From the NCBI RefSeq assembly GCF_031181385.1, contig NZ_JAPSKV010000004.1, positions 303,380 to 367,379 on the forward strand: a stretch of 64,000 bases of DNA. Reading direction: 5' to 3'. Numbering within the stretch: the stretch's first letter is position 1; each line of letters opens with the position of its first letter. This document shows, piece after piece, positions 19,064-26,691 of this stretch. Both the position numbers and the translations under genes were made by a program. Under the pieces are notes generated by a model that ran no database searches, was not told where the DNA came from, and was given only the letters and a program-made list of their open reading frames with translations. The stretch comes from Fredinandcohnia onubensis (GTDB lineage Bacteria; Bacillota; Bacilli; Bacillales; Bacillaceae_L).

Positions 19064-20197
19064 ATGAAACGTAAAACATTGCTTATTCATGGGGGAGTTG
19101 GCGAGGATCCACAGACAGGTGCGGTTAATACGCCTATCTACCAGGTTAGCACTTATAAACAAGAAGGTATCGGAGGCCATAAAGGCTTTGAATATTCACG
19201 AACTGGAAATCCAACCAGACATGCACTAGAAGAATTAATCAAGGACATTGAAGGTGGAGAAAGAGGATTTGCATTTGGCTCAGGTATGGCTGCAATCACA
19301 GCTGTAATGATGTTATTTAACAGTGGAGACCATGTCATTTTAACAGACGATGTGTACGGTGGAACATATCGCATAATGACAAAGGTTCTTAACCGATTAG
19401 GTATTGATTCAACCTTTGTTGATACAAGCAATCTAGACAATATTGAAGGTGAGATTCGTGAAAATACAAGAGCAATTTACATCGAATCTCCGACAAATCC
19501 TTTATTAAAAATTACCGACATTAAAGGGGCTTCAGAAATTGCAAAGAAACATAATCTCTTAACTATTGTTGATAACACGTTTAGTACACCATATTGGCAA
19601 ACACCAATTGCTCTTGGTGCTGATATTGTCTTACACAGTGCTACCAAATATATTGGCGGTCATAGCGATGTAGTGGCTGGTCTTGCGGTTGTTAACTCTG
19701 CTAAGCTAGGTGAAGAATTGCATTTCGTTCAAAACTCAACTGGTGGTGTACTTGGTCCTCAGGATTCCTGGTTATTAATTCGTGGGATTCGTACACTTGG
19801 AGTACGGATGGAAGAGCATGAGGACAATACGAAGAAAATTGTCGAGTTCCTTCAAAACCATCCAGCAGTTAAAAAGGTATACTATCCTGGGATTGAATCA
19901 CATCCAAATCACGCCATCGCCAAAGAACAAGCAAAAGGATTTGGTGGAATGGTGTCCTTTGATGTTGGGAGTGAAGAAAATGCAGATAAGCTATTAAGTA
20001 AAGTTAAATACTTCACCTTAGCGGAAAGTTTAGGGGCAGTCGAAAGCTTAATTTCCGTGCCAGGTAAAATGACCCACGCCTCCATTCCAGCAGATCGCCG
20101 CGCGGAATTAGGCATTGGAGATGGGTTAGTACGTATTTCTGTTGGATTAGAAGATGTTGAAGACCTAATTGAAGACCTCGAACAAGGCTTACAGTAA
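19064..20197 (+). CDS. mccB: Cystathionine gamma-lyase (MccB, YrhB)
   Basis: 377 residues of the Cys/Met metabolism PLP family: EYSRTGNPTRHALE near the N-terminus, IVDNTFSTPYWQ, and the PLP-lysine motif HSATKYIGGHSDVVAG. It cleaves cystathionine to cysteine, 2-oxobutyrate and ammonia and can release H2S, completing homocysteine-to-cysteine conversion with MccA. Confidence 0.96.
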   Translation: MKRKTLLIHGGVGEDPQTGAVNTPIYQVSTYKQEGIGGHKGFEYSRTGNPTRHALEELIKDIEGGERGFAFGSGMAAITAVMMLFNSGDHVILTDDVYGGTYRIMTKVLNRLGIDSTFVDTSNLDNIEGEIRENTRAIYIESPTNPLLKITDIKGASEIAKKHNLLTIVDNTFSTPYWQTPIALGADIVLHSATKYIGGHSDVVAGLAVVNSAKLGEELHFVQNSTGGVLGPQDSWLLIRGIRTLGVRMEEHEDNTKKIVEFLQNHPAVKKVYYPGIESHPNHAIAKEQAKGFGGMVSFDVGSEENADKLLSKVKYFTLAESLGAVESLISVPGKMTHASIPADRRAELGIGDGLVRISVGLEDVEDLIEDLEQGLQ

Positions 20198-20204
20198 AAA
20201 GTAA

Positions 20205-20242
20205 ATCTCTGGCCCTTTTAATTATGGGCTAGAGGTTTTTTT
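20205..20242 (+). terminator. Intrinsic terminator after mccB
   Basis: CTCTGGCCC / GGGCTAGAG stem and seven T; yrhC downstream may be reached by read-through or its own promoter. Confidence 0.85.
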
Positions 20243-20334
20243 GAGGGAATAAAACTGCTAAAATTTACATTCCTAACAACCTATCAAGCTATGATATTAT
20301 AGGGTAGAAGTTTAATAATTTGGTAGGTGGAGAC

Positions 20335-20568
20335 ATGATGGAACAAAATAAACAAATGAATAACCTGCGTACTAAAGTTACAGACTACACAAACTTCGGA
20401 TATATCCTTCTTGTTTTAAGTGTATTTTTATATATCGGTGTTATCATTCCGGAGGGACGTTCTCCGTTTCAACTATATACAATAATGGGTTCTACACTCA
20501 TTCTCTTAAGCTTGTCATTTACATTTTTTATCTTAGTTATTAAATATAAAAAACAACTTGAAGATTAA
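20335..20568 (+). CDS. yrhC: YrhC-like small membrane protein
   Basis: 77 residues with two membrane helices (FGYILLVLSVFLYIGVII and MGSTLILLSLSFTFFILVI) and a basic tail. Matches YrhC in size, topology and position after mccB. GTAGGTGGAG lies just upstream; either ATG 20335 or 20338 may be the start. Function unknown. Confidence 0.82.
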   Translation: MMEQNKQMNNLRTKVTDYTNFGYILLVLSVFLYIGVIIPEGRSPFQLYTIMGSTLILLSLSFTFFILVIKYKKQLED

Positions 20569-20570
20569 TA

Positions 20571-20607
20571 GTCCTTCACCTAAATTTTTGGTGAAGGAAT
20601 TTTTTTG
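20571..20607 (+). terminator. Intrinsic terminator after yrhC
   Basis: CCTTCACC / GGTGAAGG stem followed by AA and seven T. Confidence 0.92.
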
Positions 20608-20617
20608 CAAAAAAGTG

Positions 20618-20646
20618 TTTACATGTATACCTGAATTGGTTATAAT
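20618..20646 (+). promoter_or_regulatory. Strong sigma-A-type promoter of the tiny-ORF locus
   Basis: TTTACA (20618-20623) and TATAAT (20641-20646) with a 17-bp spacer; it drives the short ORF at 20691 and possibly yrzI. Confidence 0.85.
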
Positions 20647-20690
20647 TACCACAGTAGGAAAAAATTAATGATAAAAGGAGGTCGAATAAA

Positions 20691-20774
20691 ATGATTAAAT
20701 CTAAAGCTATTGCTGCAAATATGACAACTTCATATGAAAAAGTCTATTCGACCAAACCGGTGATTAATTTTTAA
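20691..20774 (+). CDS. 27-residue ORF with strong ribosome binding site, unknown
   Basis: Encodes MIKSKAIAANMTTSY... ending KPVINF. AAAAGGAGGTCG lies at optimal distance and a near-consensus promoter is 45 bp upstream, so translation is likely. GGTCGAATA (20680-20688), overlapping the Shine-Dalgarno, is perfectly complementary to TATTCGACC (20745-20753) inside the ORF. No recognised family. It may be a leader peptide or a micro-protein. Confidence 0.6.
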   Translation: MIKSKAIAANMTTSYEKVYSTKPVINF

Positions 20775-20796
20775 TTTTATTTGATACGTTAATTAT

Positions 20797-20871
20797 GCCA
20801 CAGGTGGAATAGTACGCCTGTGGCTTTGTTATGCCTTTAACGCCACAGGACTCGTATGCCTGTGGCCTTTT
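20797..20871 (+). terminator. Two tandem hairpins with identical stems
   Basis: GCCACAGG / CCTGTGGC occurs twice: 20797-20804 with 20817-20824, and 20842-20849 with 20859-20866. Each is followed by a T-rich stretch (TTTGTT; CTTTTTG). The four arms are interchangeable, so alternative pairings exist. Either a double terminator or a switch before yrzI. Confidence 0.8.
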
Positions 20872-20936
20872 TGTGTCAATTTTTCCTACACAAATTTTTA
20901 GATGTATAGCTAACAAACAAAGGAGGTGAGTAAATA

Positions 20937-21077
20937 ATGACCATCAATCTATTCTTTTTAACAATCTCAATTTCAAAACGTCAAAAATCTATCGAAGAAT
21001 ATGTACATGAGGAAAAAGTCAATAAACATATGGAAGAAATGAAGGAACGCCAATATTCAATGATGCGCTTATTTTAA
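20937..21077 (+). CDS. yrzI: YrzI family small protein
   Basis: 46 residues: hydrophobic start TINLFFLTISIS, then a charged helix ending in MKERQYSMMRLF. This matches the YrzI family of Bacillus micro-proteins. Perfect AAGGAGGTGAG ribosome binding site 7 bases before the ATG. Function unknown. It is the second of several tiny ORFs in this interval. Confidence 0.8.
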   Translation: MTINLFFLTISISKRQKSIEEYVHEEKVNKHMEEMKERQYSMMRLF

Positions 21078-21104
21078 TCAACAAAACAAAAATAGGAAAG
21101 GGGA

Positions 21105-21173
21105 ATGATGAAAATGTTAATGAGAATTTGTCCGATTGTAGCTTGGTTATCTGTGGAGAAGGATTCCACCTAA
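21105..21173 (+). CDS. 22-residue ORF, unknown
   Basis: Begins MMKMLMRICPIVAWLS and ends EKDST. AGGAAAGGGG lies just upstream of a double ATG. Hydrophobic centre with one Cys. No family recognised; support is the ribosome binding site and its place in a row of similar tiny ORFs. Confidence 0.45.
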   Translation: MMKMLMRICPIVAWLSVEKDST

Positions 21174-21202
21174 CGTACTAAAAATCATAGGAGGAGTTTC
21201 GG

Positions 21203-21262
21203 ATGCTTTCGGTACATGTACTGATATTTACCATTTTATTTTCAAAGAAAAATAAACAATAA
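21203..21262 (+). CDS. 19-residue hydrophobic ORF, unknown
   Basis: MLSVHVLIFTILFSKKNKQ: a short hydrophobic helix with a basic tail, similar in plan to the N-terminus of YrzI. Ribosome binding site AGGAGG at good distance. It ends just before a strong terminator, supporting that it is in the transcribed unit. Confidence 0.5.
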   Translation: MLSVHVLIFTILFSKKNKQ

Positions 21263-21268
21263 ATTGAA

Positions 21269-21297
21269 AGGAGCGCCCATGCTAGGCGCTCCTTTTT
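21269..21297 (+). terminator. Intrinsic terminator closing the tiny-ORF locus
   Basis: GGAGCGCC / GGCGCTCC stem, 7-base loop, then five T. Confidence 0.92.
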
Positions 21298-21415
21298 CCT
21301 GCCTTAATTTTGTCAAATTTCTTTAACACAATGTTCAAAACTGGATAACGTTTACACAGTTCGTAAGTGATAAAGTAAAAGTAAGAAATACATCTCTTTA
21401 TGGAGGTTGATGGAT

Positions 21416-21496
21416 ATGTTTATGATCGTTATGGGTCTTGTTATTACAGCTGTTATTGCTATTATTATTGGAACAGAGGTAAGTGTAGAGTTATAG
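21416..21496 (+). CDS. 26-residue single-helix membrane peptide ORF, unknown
   Basis: Almost entirely one membrane helix (MIVMGLVITAVIAIIIG) with a short TEVSVEL tail. GGAGGT lies 8 bases before the ATG, and a terminator follows, so it looks like a separate small gene. The plan resembles small hydrophobic Bacillus peptides such as SpoVM-class or type I toxin-like peptides, but no specific match is claimed. Confidence 0.5.
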   Translation: MFMIVMGLVITAVIAIIIGTEVSVEL

Positions 21497-21517
21497 GATA
21501 ATAAATAAGATAAGAAA

Positions 21518-21548
21518 AGGGTGAACTGCATGACCAGCAGTCCACCCT
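21518..21548. terminator. Terminator shared by the tiny ORF (+) and sigK (-)
   Basis: AGGGTG(a)ACTGC / GCAGT(c)CACCCT stem between convergent genes, followed by ATTTTTAT on the plus strand and preceded by A-rich sequence that gives T on the minus strand. Confidence 0.85.
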
Positions 21549-21552
21549 ATTT

Positions 21553-22266
21553 TTATGTCCTTCTTTTTTCTTTTTCTGCGCGATAAAATTCATGGAACAT
21601 TTTCATTAACGCACGTTTTTCAATTCGTGAGACATAGCTTCTTGAGATACCAAGCTCTTTTGCAATTTCACGCTGTGTTTTTTCCTTCTTTAAATCAAGT
21701 CCGAACCTACCCACAATTACTTCCTTTTCCCGGTCATCGAGGACATCAATGTATTCTTTGATCTTCTCAAGCTCCATATTTAATTGAATGGTTTCAATCA
21801 CATCTTCCGTTTCAGACTTCAACACATCAATTAGACTAATTTCATTTCCTTCTTTATCCTGGCCAATTGGATCATGAAGGGAAACATCCTTTTTTGTCTT
21901 TTTTAGAGCTCGCAAATGCATTAGAATTTCATTTTCAATACATCTTGCTGCATACGTAGCAAGTTTTGTTCCTTTTCCTTGTGAATAGCTTTCGATTGCC
22001 TTAATCAAACCGATCGTCCCAATTGAAATAAGATCCTCTGTGTCCTCACCTGTGTTTTCGAATTTTTTTACTATATGAGCAACTAACCGTAGATTATGTT
22101 CAATTAACACATTCCGAGCATGTTCATTTCCCTCGGCCAACAATTGTAAGTATTTCTTCTCTTCAGAAGATGATAACGGTTGAGGAAAAGCATTGTTTTT
22201 TACATAGGATACTAAAAATAATAATTCTTTTACAAAATAGCCTAATGCTGCTAAAAGTCCAGACAT
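21553..22266 (-). CDS. sigK: RNA polymerase sporulation sigma factor sigma-K (pro-form, intact gene)
   Basis: 237 residues. The first 20 ([19 protein letters not shown]) form the membrane-associated pro-sequence; SpoIVFB is expected to cut before [10 protein letters not shown]. Region 2 ([32 protein letters not shown], quoted in part) and region 4 with helix-turn-helix [23 protein letters not shown] are complete. Sigma-K directs late mother-cell transcription. In B. subtilis the gene is split by the skin element; here it is continuous, so no excision is needed. Confidence 0.98.
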   Translation of the reverse strand: MSGLLAALGYFVKELLFLVSYVKNNAFPQPLSSSEEKKYLQLLAEGNEHARNVLIEHNLRLVAHIVKKFENTGEDTEDLISIGTIGLIKAIESYSQGKGTKLATYAARCIENEILMHLRALKKTKKDVSLHDPIGQDKEGNEISLIDVLKSETEDVIETIQLNMELEKIKEYIDVLDDREKEVIVGRFGLDLKKEKTQREIAKELGISRSYVSRIEKRALMKMFHEFYRAEKEKRRT

Positions 22267-22291
22267 TCGCTCACCTCCACATATATCGTAG

Positions 22292-22304
22292 TGTATGTAT
22301 GCAT
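22292..22304 (-). promoter_or_regulatory. Candidate sigma-E/sigma-K -10 element of sigK
   Basis: On the minus strand GCATACATACAC holds CATACATA, close to the CATACAnT -10 of sigma-E promoters, about 30 bp before the GGAGGTGAG ribosome binding site. No clear -35 was seen, in line with activator (SpoIIID) dependence known in B. subtilis. Confidence 0.4.
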
Positions 22305-22384
22305 ATCCATTACACTACTACCCTAGGCATTTGCCCATTACTTAATGTTATGTAGGAAGTAGCTTCCTTGTGTCTGTCCAATGT

Positions 22385-22432
22385 AAAAAAGCTGATGATA
22401 GTACAAAAGACGATCTTTTATACACCAACAGC
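22385..22432 (-). terminator. Terminator of the ger operon (minus strand)
   Basis: Read on the minus strand GCTG...CAGC encloses GGTGTA/TACTATC-like and AAAGA/TCTTT pairs and is followed by six T. Confidence 0.8.
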
Positions 22433-22450
22433 CCTAACAATAAATTTAAT

Positions 22451-22609
22451 TTATTTTAAGATTGTAAAAAAAGGTCCAATAGCTATGATAATAGCTAATC
22501 CAAATACAAGAATGGAACCCGATTTGTTTTTATCCTTCCAGAGGGAAACGGAAAACAATACTGTATAGAGAAACATCATTATCAACAACAAATATGTTAT
22601 TGCGGTCAT
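22451..22609 (-). CDS. Small two-helix protein, germination receptor D-type subunit
   Basis: 52 residues with two membrane helices (YLLLIMMFLYTVLFSVSL and ILVFGLAIIIAIGPFF) joined by a charged loop WKDKNKSG. ATG lies 3 bases after the gerC-type gene stop, with AAGGG inside that gene's end as ribosome binding site. Small ORFs of this kind beside ger operons are the D proteins reported to modulate spore germination in B. subtilis and B. megaterium. Assignment is by position, size and topology. Confidence 0.7.
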   Translation of the reverse strand: MTAITYLLLIMMFLYTVLFSVSLWKDKNKSGSILVFGLAIIIAIGPFFTILK

Positions 22610-22612
22610 ACG

Positions 22613-23869
22613 TTAGTCCCTTATCCTTTCGTATGTTGGTAATTCAGATTGTCGCCCAAATTCTCCAAATGTGATATCGACACTAACCCTAATATCTGCT
22701 TCAGGATAAGATTTCATCCAATCGTAGTTCTCCCACTCTGGTATGGTTAAGAATTGTTTTCTTGCTGTAAGTGAAAAGCCAAAGAGGTCTGCTTTAAACT
22801 CCTCTTGGCTACGTTTAACTAGATCATTTATTCTTGTTTCGAAGCCTTTAATGATATGTTCTTTCAATTCATTTCTTTTCTCTTCTTCATCTGCATAATT
22901 GACCATACTGTGATCTGTTAGAATCTCAGCTTGTATTGGAACCTTCACCATAATCTTTGGAGCACTCTTCGATACATCAATATTAATTTGTGGTGCTTTT
23001 AGCTGTGAAAATCGTGCAGTGATAAAAAAGTCTTTCAAAAAAGGATCAGGCATAGAAACTAAAAAGCTTGGTTTATCCCTCCACTTGTTTAACATTTTAG
23101 AAATCCGAGTCTCTTGCACAGATAATTTTCCAATCATTTGTCCCTCTTTAAAGACTGCTGAACCAAGAAATTGGGCAGGATTCGTATTTCCGGTTACCTT
23201 CATCTTTCCAGCAATTAATTCTTCATCAATATTTTTCTGTGCTATATTTTCATCCTCATCAGTTGTAGCATAGGCAGTAGAAAATAGCTCTGCATCTCCT
23301 TCGGTTATTCTAAAGAAGTTGTGCATTTCTGAATCTGGAATTAAGCCGATTTCAGTTGCGTTATCAAAGATTACTTCAAAGTATTCATGCCTTCTTGTTT
23401 CTAGTTTCGGTTTATTGTTTTCAATAAATGTACTTGCATCTTCCTTCGTAACGATGATTTTTGTATCACGTCTAATTTCACGGTCTTTTGTAGCATCATA
23501 GATCCAGCGAACAAATTTTTCATCTTTCGCTAGTTTCTCTGAAACTGCAAAGAAGTCCAATATGTCATATGTAATGGACTTTGCTATCACAGCGTTTGCG
23601 ATGTCTTGAGATTCAATGAAACTTGATGAAGTAAACGAAATAATTTCATGAGTTGGTTCATTTCCACCACCACCTTGTTGTGTTGAACCCGCTTCTGGAT
23701 TTGATATTAAATAAGTAACTTTTAAAAAACCTTCAGTTTCTGACTTGTCTAAACCTATCCCTAATACATAAGCCCTTTGATCAATCTCCTGCAAATCCCA
23801 GCATCCAACTAGGAATAATAAAGTAGAAAATATAAATAAAAATCTACTTATTTTGGCTCGTTTTTTCAT
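22613..23869 (-). CDS. Spore germination receptor C subunit (GerAC family lipoprotein)
   Basis: 418 residues; lipoprotein signal peptide with lipobox LFLVGC (Cys ~23) followed by WDLQEIDQRAYVLGIGLD, the classic GerAC N-terminus. The rest is the three-domain Ger(x)C fold, anchored outside the spore inner membrane. Overlaps the B subunit gene by 26 bases. Germinant specificity cannot be read from sequence. Confidence 0.95.
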   Translation of the reverse strand: MKKRAKISRFLFIFSTLLFLVGCWDLQEIDQRAYVLGIGLDKSETEGFLKVTYLISNPEAGSTQQGGGGNEPTHEIISFTSSSFIESQDIANAVIAKSITYDILDFFAVSEKLAKDEKFVRWIYDATKDREIRRDTKIIVTKEDASTFIENNKPKLETRRHEYFEVIFDNATEIGLIPDSEMHNFFRITEGDAELFSTAYATTDEDENIAQKNIDEELIAGKMKVTGNTNPAQFLGSAVFKEGQMIGKLSVQETRISKMLNKWRDKPSFLVSMPDPFLKDFFITARFSQLKAPQINIDVSKSAPKIMVKVPIQAEILTDHSMVNYADEEEKRNELKEHIIKGFETRINDLVKRSQEEFKADLFGFSLTARKQFLTIPEWENYDWMKSYPEADIRVSVDITFGEFGRQSELPTYERIRD

Positions 23870-24953
23870 ACTTTAAATCCCCTCTTAGTTTTGCAAGTAA
23901 CCACATAAGGCAAGGAACGAACACAAACATAGGACTTATACTATTTAGTAAAATCTCTCTCATTTTAAAGATTGTAAAGGTTGGTGCCTCAGGAGCCATT
24001 CCAAAAATAACAACAATTGTCGCAATTACGGGTGCCATATATTCAAAATTTTTGATATTAAAAATGCCTCCCAAAAAAATTGAAATTAAATATAAATAGA
24101 AAGAAAAACGAATAAAGGAGGCAATAATCCAAAATGGAAAGAAAAAGGTTTCAATATTTGTTATAAATCCAAGCCTAATCAATCGTATTAACTCTTGATA
24201 TGGATAATCAAGATACTTTAAACCCTCAAAGTCGAAGACAAACAAATAGACTAGAAATGAAATGGTAATTTCAATAACGACTATTATTAGGGCAATCCAA
24301 GTCCCCTTCTTAAATGCTTTTACAGTTGCAATATAGGGAGCAATTAATCCTATATAAAAAAATTCTGCGAAAATCGATACATGGGTACTACTCCTTTTTA
24401 CCACTTCCCAAGGACCAGGACCTAAAATAGGGAAAATATGAGCTACTCTGCTTTCTTGTAGTGCTAATATCAGGGCAATTAATAGCGAAAATTTAATATA
24501 GAAAAGAACTAGCCACGAAACGGATCCAATATGTTCAAGTCCTTTTTTTGCACTATAAGCACAGACAACCATAAATACTATGTAAATGAGTAAAATTGGT
24601 GTTTCAGTAAAATACATCGTACCAATAATATCTACATATACAGCAGAATCCAAAATGAGCGCTATTAGACCGCCTAGTAATAGAATACATGATAAAAAAT
24701 TACCTATATATCTGCCAAATAAATGGAGGATTACATCATGTAAATTTTTATTTTTGTAAGCTGTAATGACTTTTATCGTGAAATAAATAGGAATGATCGA
24801 TAATAATCCGATCAAGATAGGCGCCATCCATAATGCATTTTTGAGGAAATAAGCAAAAATAGCAGGTGTATCATCCGATAGCTTAACACCGACAACTAAG
24901 ATGACAATGGCTACATATTCTCTTATCCCAATTTTCCCTCTAGATTGCTCCAT
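23844..24953 (-). CDS. Spore germination receptor B subunit (GerAB family, APC superfamily)
   Basis: 369 residues with about ten membrane helices; N-terminal IGIREYVAIVILVVGVKLSD is typical of endospore germination permeases. B subunits are thought to bind the germinant in the inner spore membrane. Begins 3 bases after the A subunit gene. The exact receptor (A, B, K or another type) is not assigned. Confidence 0.94.
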   Translation of the reverse strand: MEQSRGKIGIREYVAIVILVVGVKLSDDTPAIFAYFLKNALWMAPILIGLLSIIPIYFTIKVITAYKNKNLHDVILHLFGRYIGNFLSCILLLGGLIALILDSAVYVDIIGTMYFTETPILLIYIVFMVVCAYSAKKGLEHIGSVSWLVLFYIKFSLLIALILALQESRVAHIFPILGPGPWEVVKRSSTHVSIFAEFFYIGLIAPYIATVKAFKKGTWIALIIVVIEITISFLVYLFVFDFEGLKYLDYPYQELIRLIRLGFITNIETFFFPFWIIASFIRFSFYLYLISIFLGGIFNIKNFEYMAPVIATIVVIFGMAPEAPTFTIFKMREILLNSISPMFVFVPCLMWLLAKLRGDLKYEKTSQNK

Positions 24954-24956
24954 ATC

Positions 24957-26510
24957 CTATTCCTCTGCCTTTTTAGTCATGTCCTTTGGTTTTAGATAGC
25001 CAGGACGTAATTTTTCATTCTTGAGTATTTTTCGAATGATAGTATCTTCAGAAGATTTATATTTAGGCGACATTGGTGATAAATAAGGAACACCAAACGA
25101 TTTAATGGACACCATGTAAAACAATCCGATGGTAAACATGGCAGTCATACCATAAATTCCAAAAAAACCTGCTGATAAAATAAACATAAAACGAATGATT
25201 CTTATCGCAAAATTCATACTCACATCACTAATCGTAAAGGAACACAATCCGCTTAATGCTACAACAATTACGACAATCGGACTGACAATATTCGCCTGTA
25301 CGGCTGCTTGACCTAATATCAGAGCACCAACAATACCAATTGTTGGGCCGATTGGGTTAGGGACTCGGAGTCCGGCCTCCCGAATTAACTCAAATGCAAT
25401 TTCCATCATAATAATTTCAATTAGGGATGGAAAGGGAACCTTTTCGCGTGTGGCAGATATAGCTAATAAAAGGTCGGTTGGAACCATTTCTGAGTGATAA
25501 TTGGTGACTGAAACATAAATTGCAGATCCAAAAAGGGTAATAAATAAGGCAAATACCCGCATTATTCGTATAAAGTTCCCATAAATAAACCGTAAATAAT
25601 GATCTTCAGGGTTATGAATAAAAGACCAAAATGTTGCTGGTAATATTAATGCTGAAGGTGAGTTATTCATTAATAAGGCTATATATCCGTCTTCTAAGAA
25701 GGAAGAAGTACGATCAGGTCTTTCAGTATACAAGAGACTAGGGAATATTGATTTCGGCCTTTCTTCGATATATTGTTCTAATAGAGAAAGATTTTGGATT
25801 GCATCTACATCCAAAGCACTTACTCTCTCTTTAATATTTTTGATCATTTTTTCGTTTGCAAGATCCTTGATATATAGAATATACAGTTCATTATGTGAAC
25901 GTTTAGATATAGTAGTTTGCTCAACAACTAAGTTTTCACTTCTAATTTTTTTTCGAATCAGTGAAATATTTGTATCTACTTTTTCGTTAAATGCTTCTTT
26001 TGGGCCTTTAATTACTACTTCGTTTTCGGCTTTTTCAACGGATCTACTTTGAAAATTAGAAGTTCCGAAAACAAATGCAAATTGCTCACCATCAATTAGT
26101 AATATTGAGTTTCCTTGATTTGCACTGTTGACAACATCCTGTATTTGTTGTGCCTTTGAAAAGGATTGGACTTCAATAAGGTTTTGGATTTCCTTTGATT
26201 GATCTTCATTTTTTAGCAACGGATCAAGTATATGTCCATTAATCATGTCTACATCAGTAATAGTTGAAATAAACAATATTGCAGCTTTTTTATTTAATCC
26301 GCCGATTGTAAAGTTATGAATCTTAACATCATTGTTCTCAGGTATTGTATATAATTCCTTTAAAATGGAAATGTTTCTCTGAAGATCTAGGTCAATTTCT
26401 TGCTTTTTTAATTGTATTTCTTCTGCAGCAGATTCTTCCGGATATTGTTCGGGGTCTAGATTAGCGTTTTTAAACTTTTCTATATAGTTTTGAATTAAAT
26501 TCTTCTTCAT
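24957..26510 (-). CDS. Spore germination receptor A subunit (GerAA family)
   Basis: 517 residues: large N-terminal soluble domain (residues ~30-290, with DVDMINGHILDPLL and the QEGNSILL-like NQGNSILLIDG) and a C-terminal membrane part including RVPNPIGPTIGIVGALILGQA. ATG 26510 is preferred over an in-frame TTG at 26519 because GGAG is then 9 bases away. First gene of an A-B-C-D operon, normally transcribed by sigma-G in the forespore. Confidence 0.95.
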   Translation of the reverse strand: MKKNLIQNYIEKFKNANLDPEQYPEESAAEEIQLKKQEIDLDLQRNISILKELYTIPENNDVKIHNFTIGGLNKKAAILFISTITDVDMINGHILDPLLKNEDQSKEIQNLIEVQSFSKAQQIQDVVNSANQGNSILLIDGEQFAFVFGTSNFQSRSVEKAENEVVIKGPKEAFNEKVDTNISLIRKKIRSENLVVEQTTISKRSHNELYILYIKDLANEKMIKNIKERVSALDVDAIQNLSLLEQYIEERPKSIFPSLLYTERPDRTSSFLEDGYIALLMNNSPSALILPATFWSFIHNPEDHYLRFIYGNFIRIMRVFALFITLFGSAIYVSVTNYHSEMVPTDLLLAISATREKVPFPSLIEIIMMEIAFELIREAGLRVPNPIGPTIGIVGALILGQAAVQANIVSPIVVIVVALSGLCSFTISDVSMNFAIRIIRFMFILSAGFFGIYGMTAMFTIGLFYMVSIKSFGVPYLSPMSPKYKSSEDTIIRKILKNEKLRPGYLKPKDMTKKAEE

Positions 26511-26541
26511 TACAAACAACTCCGGGTTTTTCCTAAGTTTG

Positions 26542-26570
26542 CCACTAAAGGTATATTTTAATTCAGAGAG
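26542..26570 (-). promoter_or_regulatory. Weak candidate sigma-G promoter of the ger operon
   Basis: On the minus strand TGAATT and, about 18 bp later, CAAACTTA resemble the sigma-G pattern (TGAATA / CATACTA), some 25 bp before the ribosome binding site. Two mismatches in the -10. Confidence 0.35.
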
Positions 26571-26610
26571 ACCAAAAAGCTTAAGAAAAGGTAAAAACTT
26601 CCCGAAAAGA

Positions 26611-26639
26611 TAGAAATTTTATAAGAATCCCTTTATAAT
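26611..26639 (+). promoter_or_regulatory. Probable promoter of pepF
   Basis: TATAAT at 26634-26639 with TAGAAA 17 bp upstream (two mismatches to TTGACA), about 50 bp before the pepF start. Confidence 0.45.
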
Positions 26640-26691
26640 AAATCATATAAATTATTTAGGGAGACTAAATAATTAGAAGGGGGAAATAAAT

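Noticed and set aside
21330..21380. AACTGGATAA near 21338 as a stray copy of the 53-bp repeat
   Set aside because: Only about ten bases match and the GGTTCG/CGAACC arms are missing; chance similarity is more likely.
22368..22568. 66-codon plus-strand ORF between sigK and the ger operon
   Set aside because: The opposite strand carries a better supported gene (52 codons, good site, operon position) and the ger terminator.
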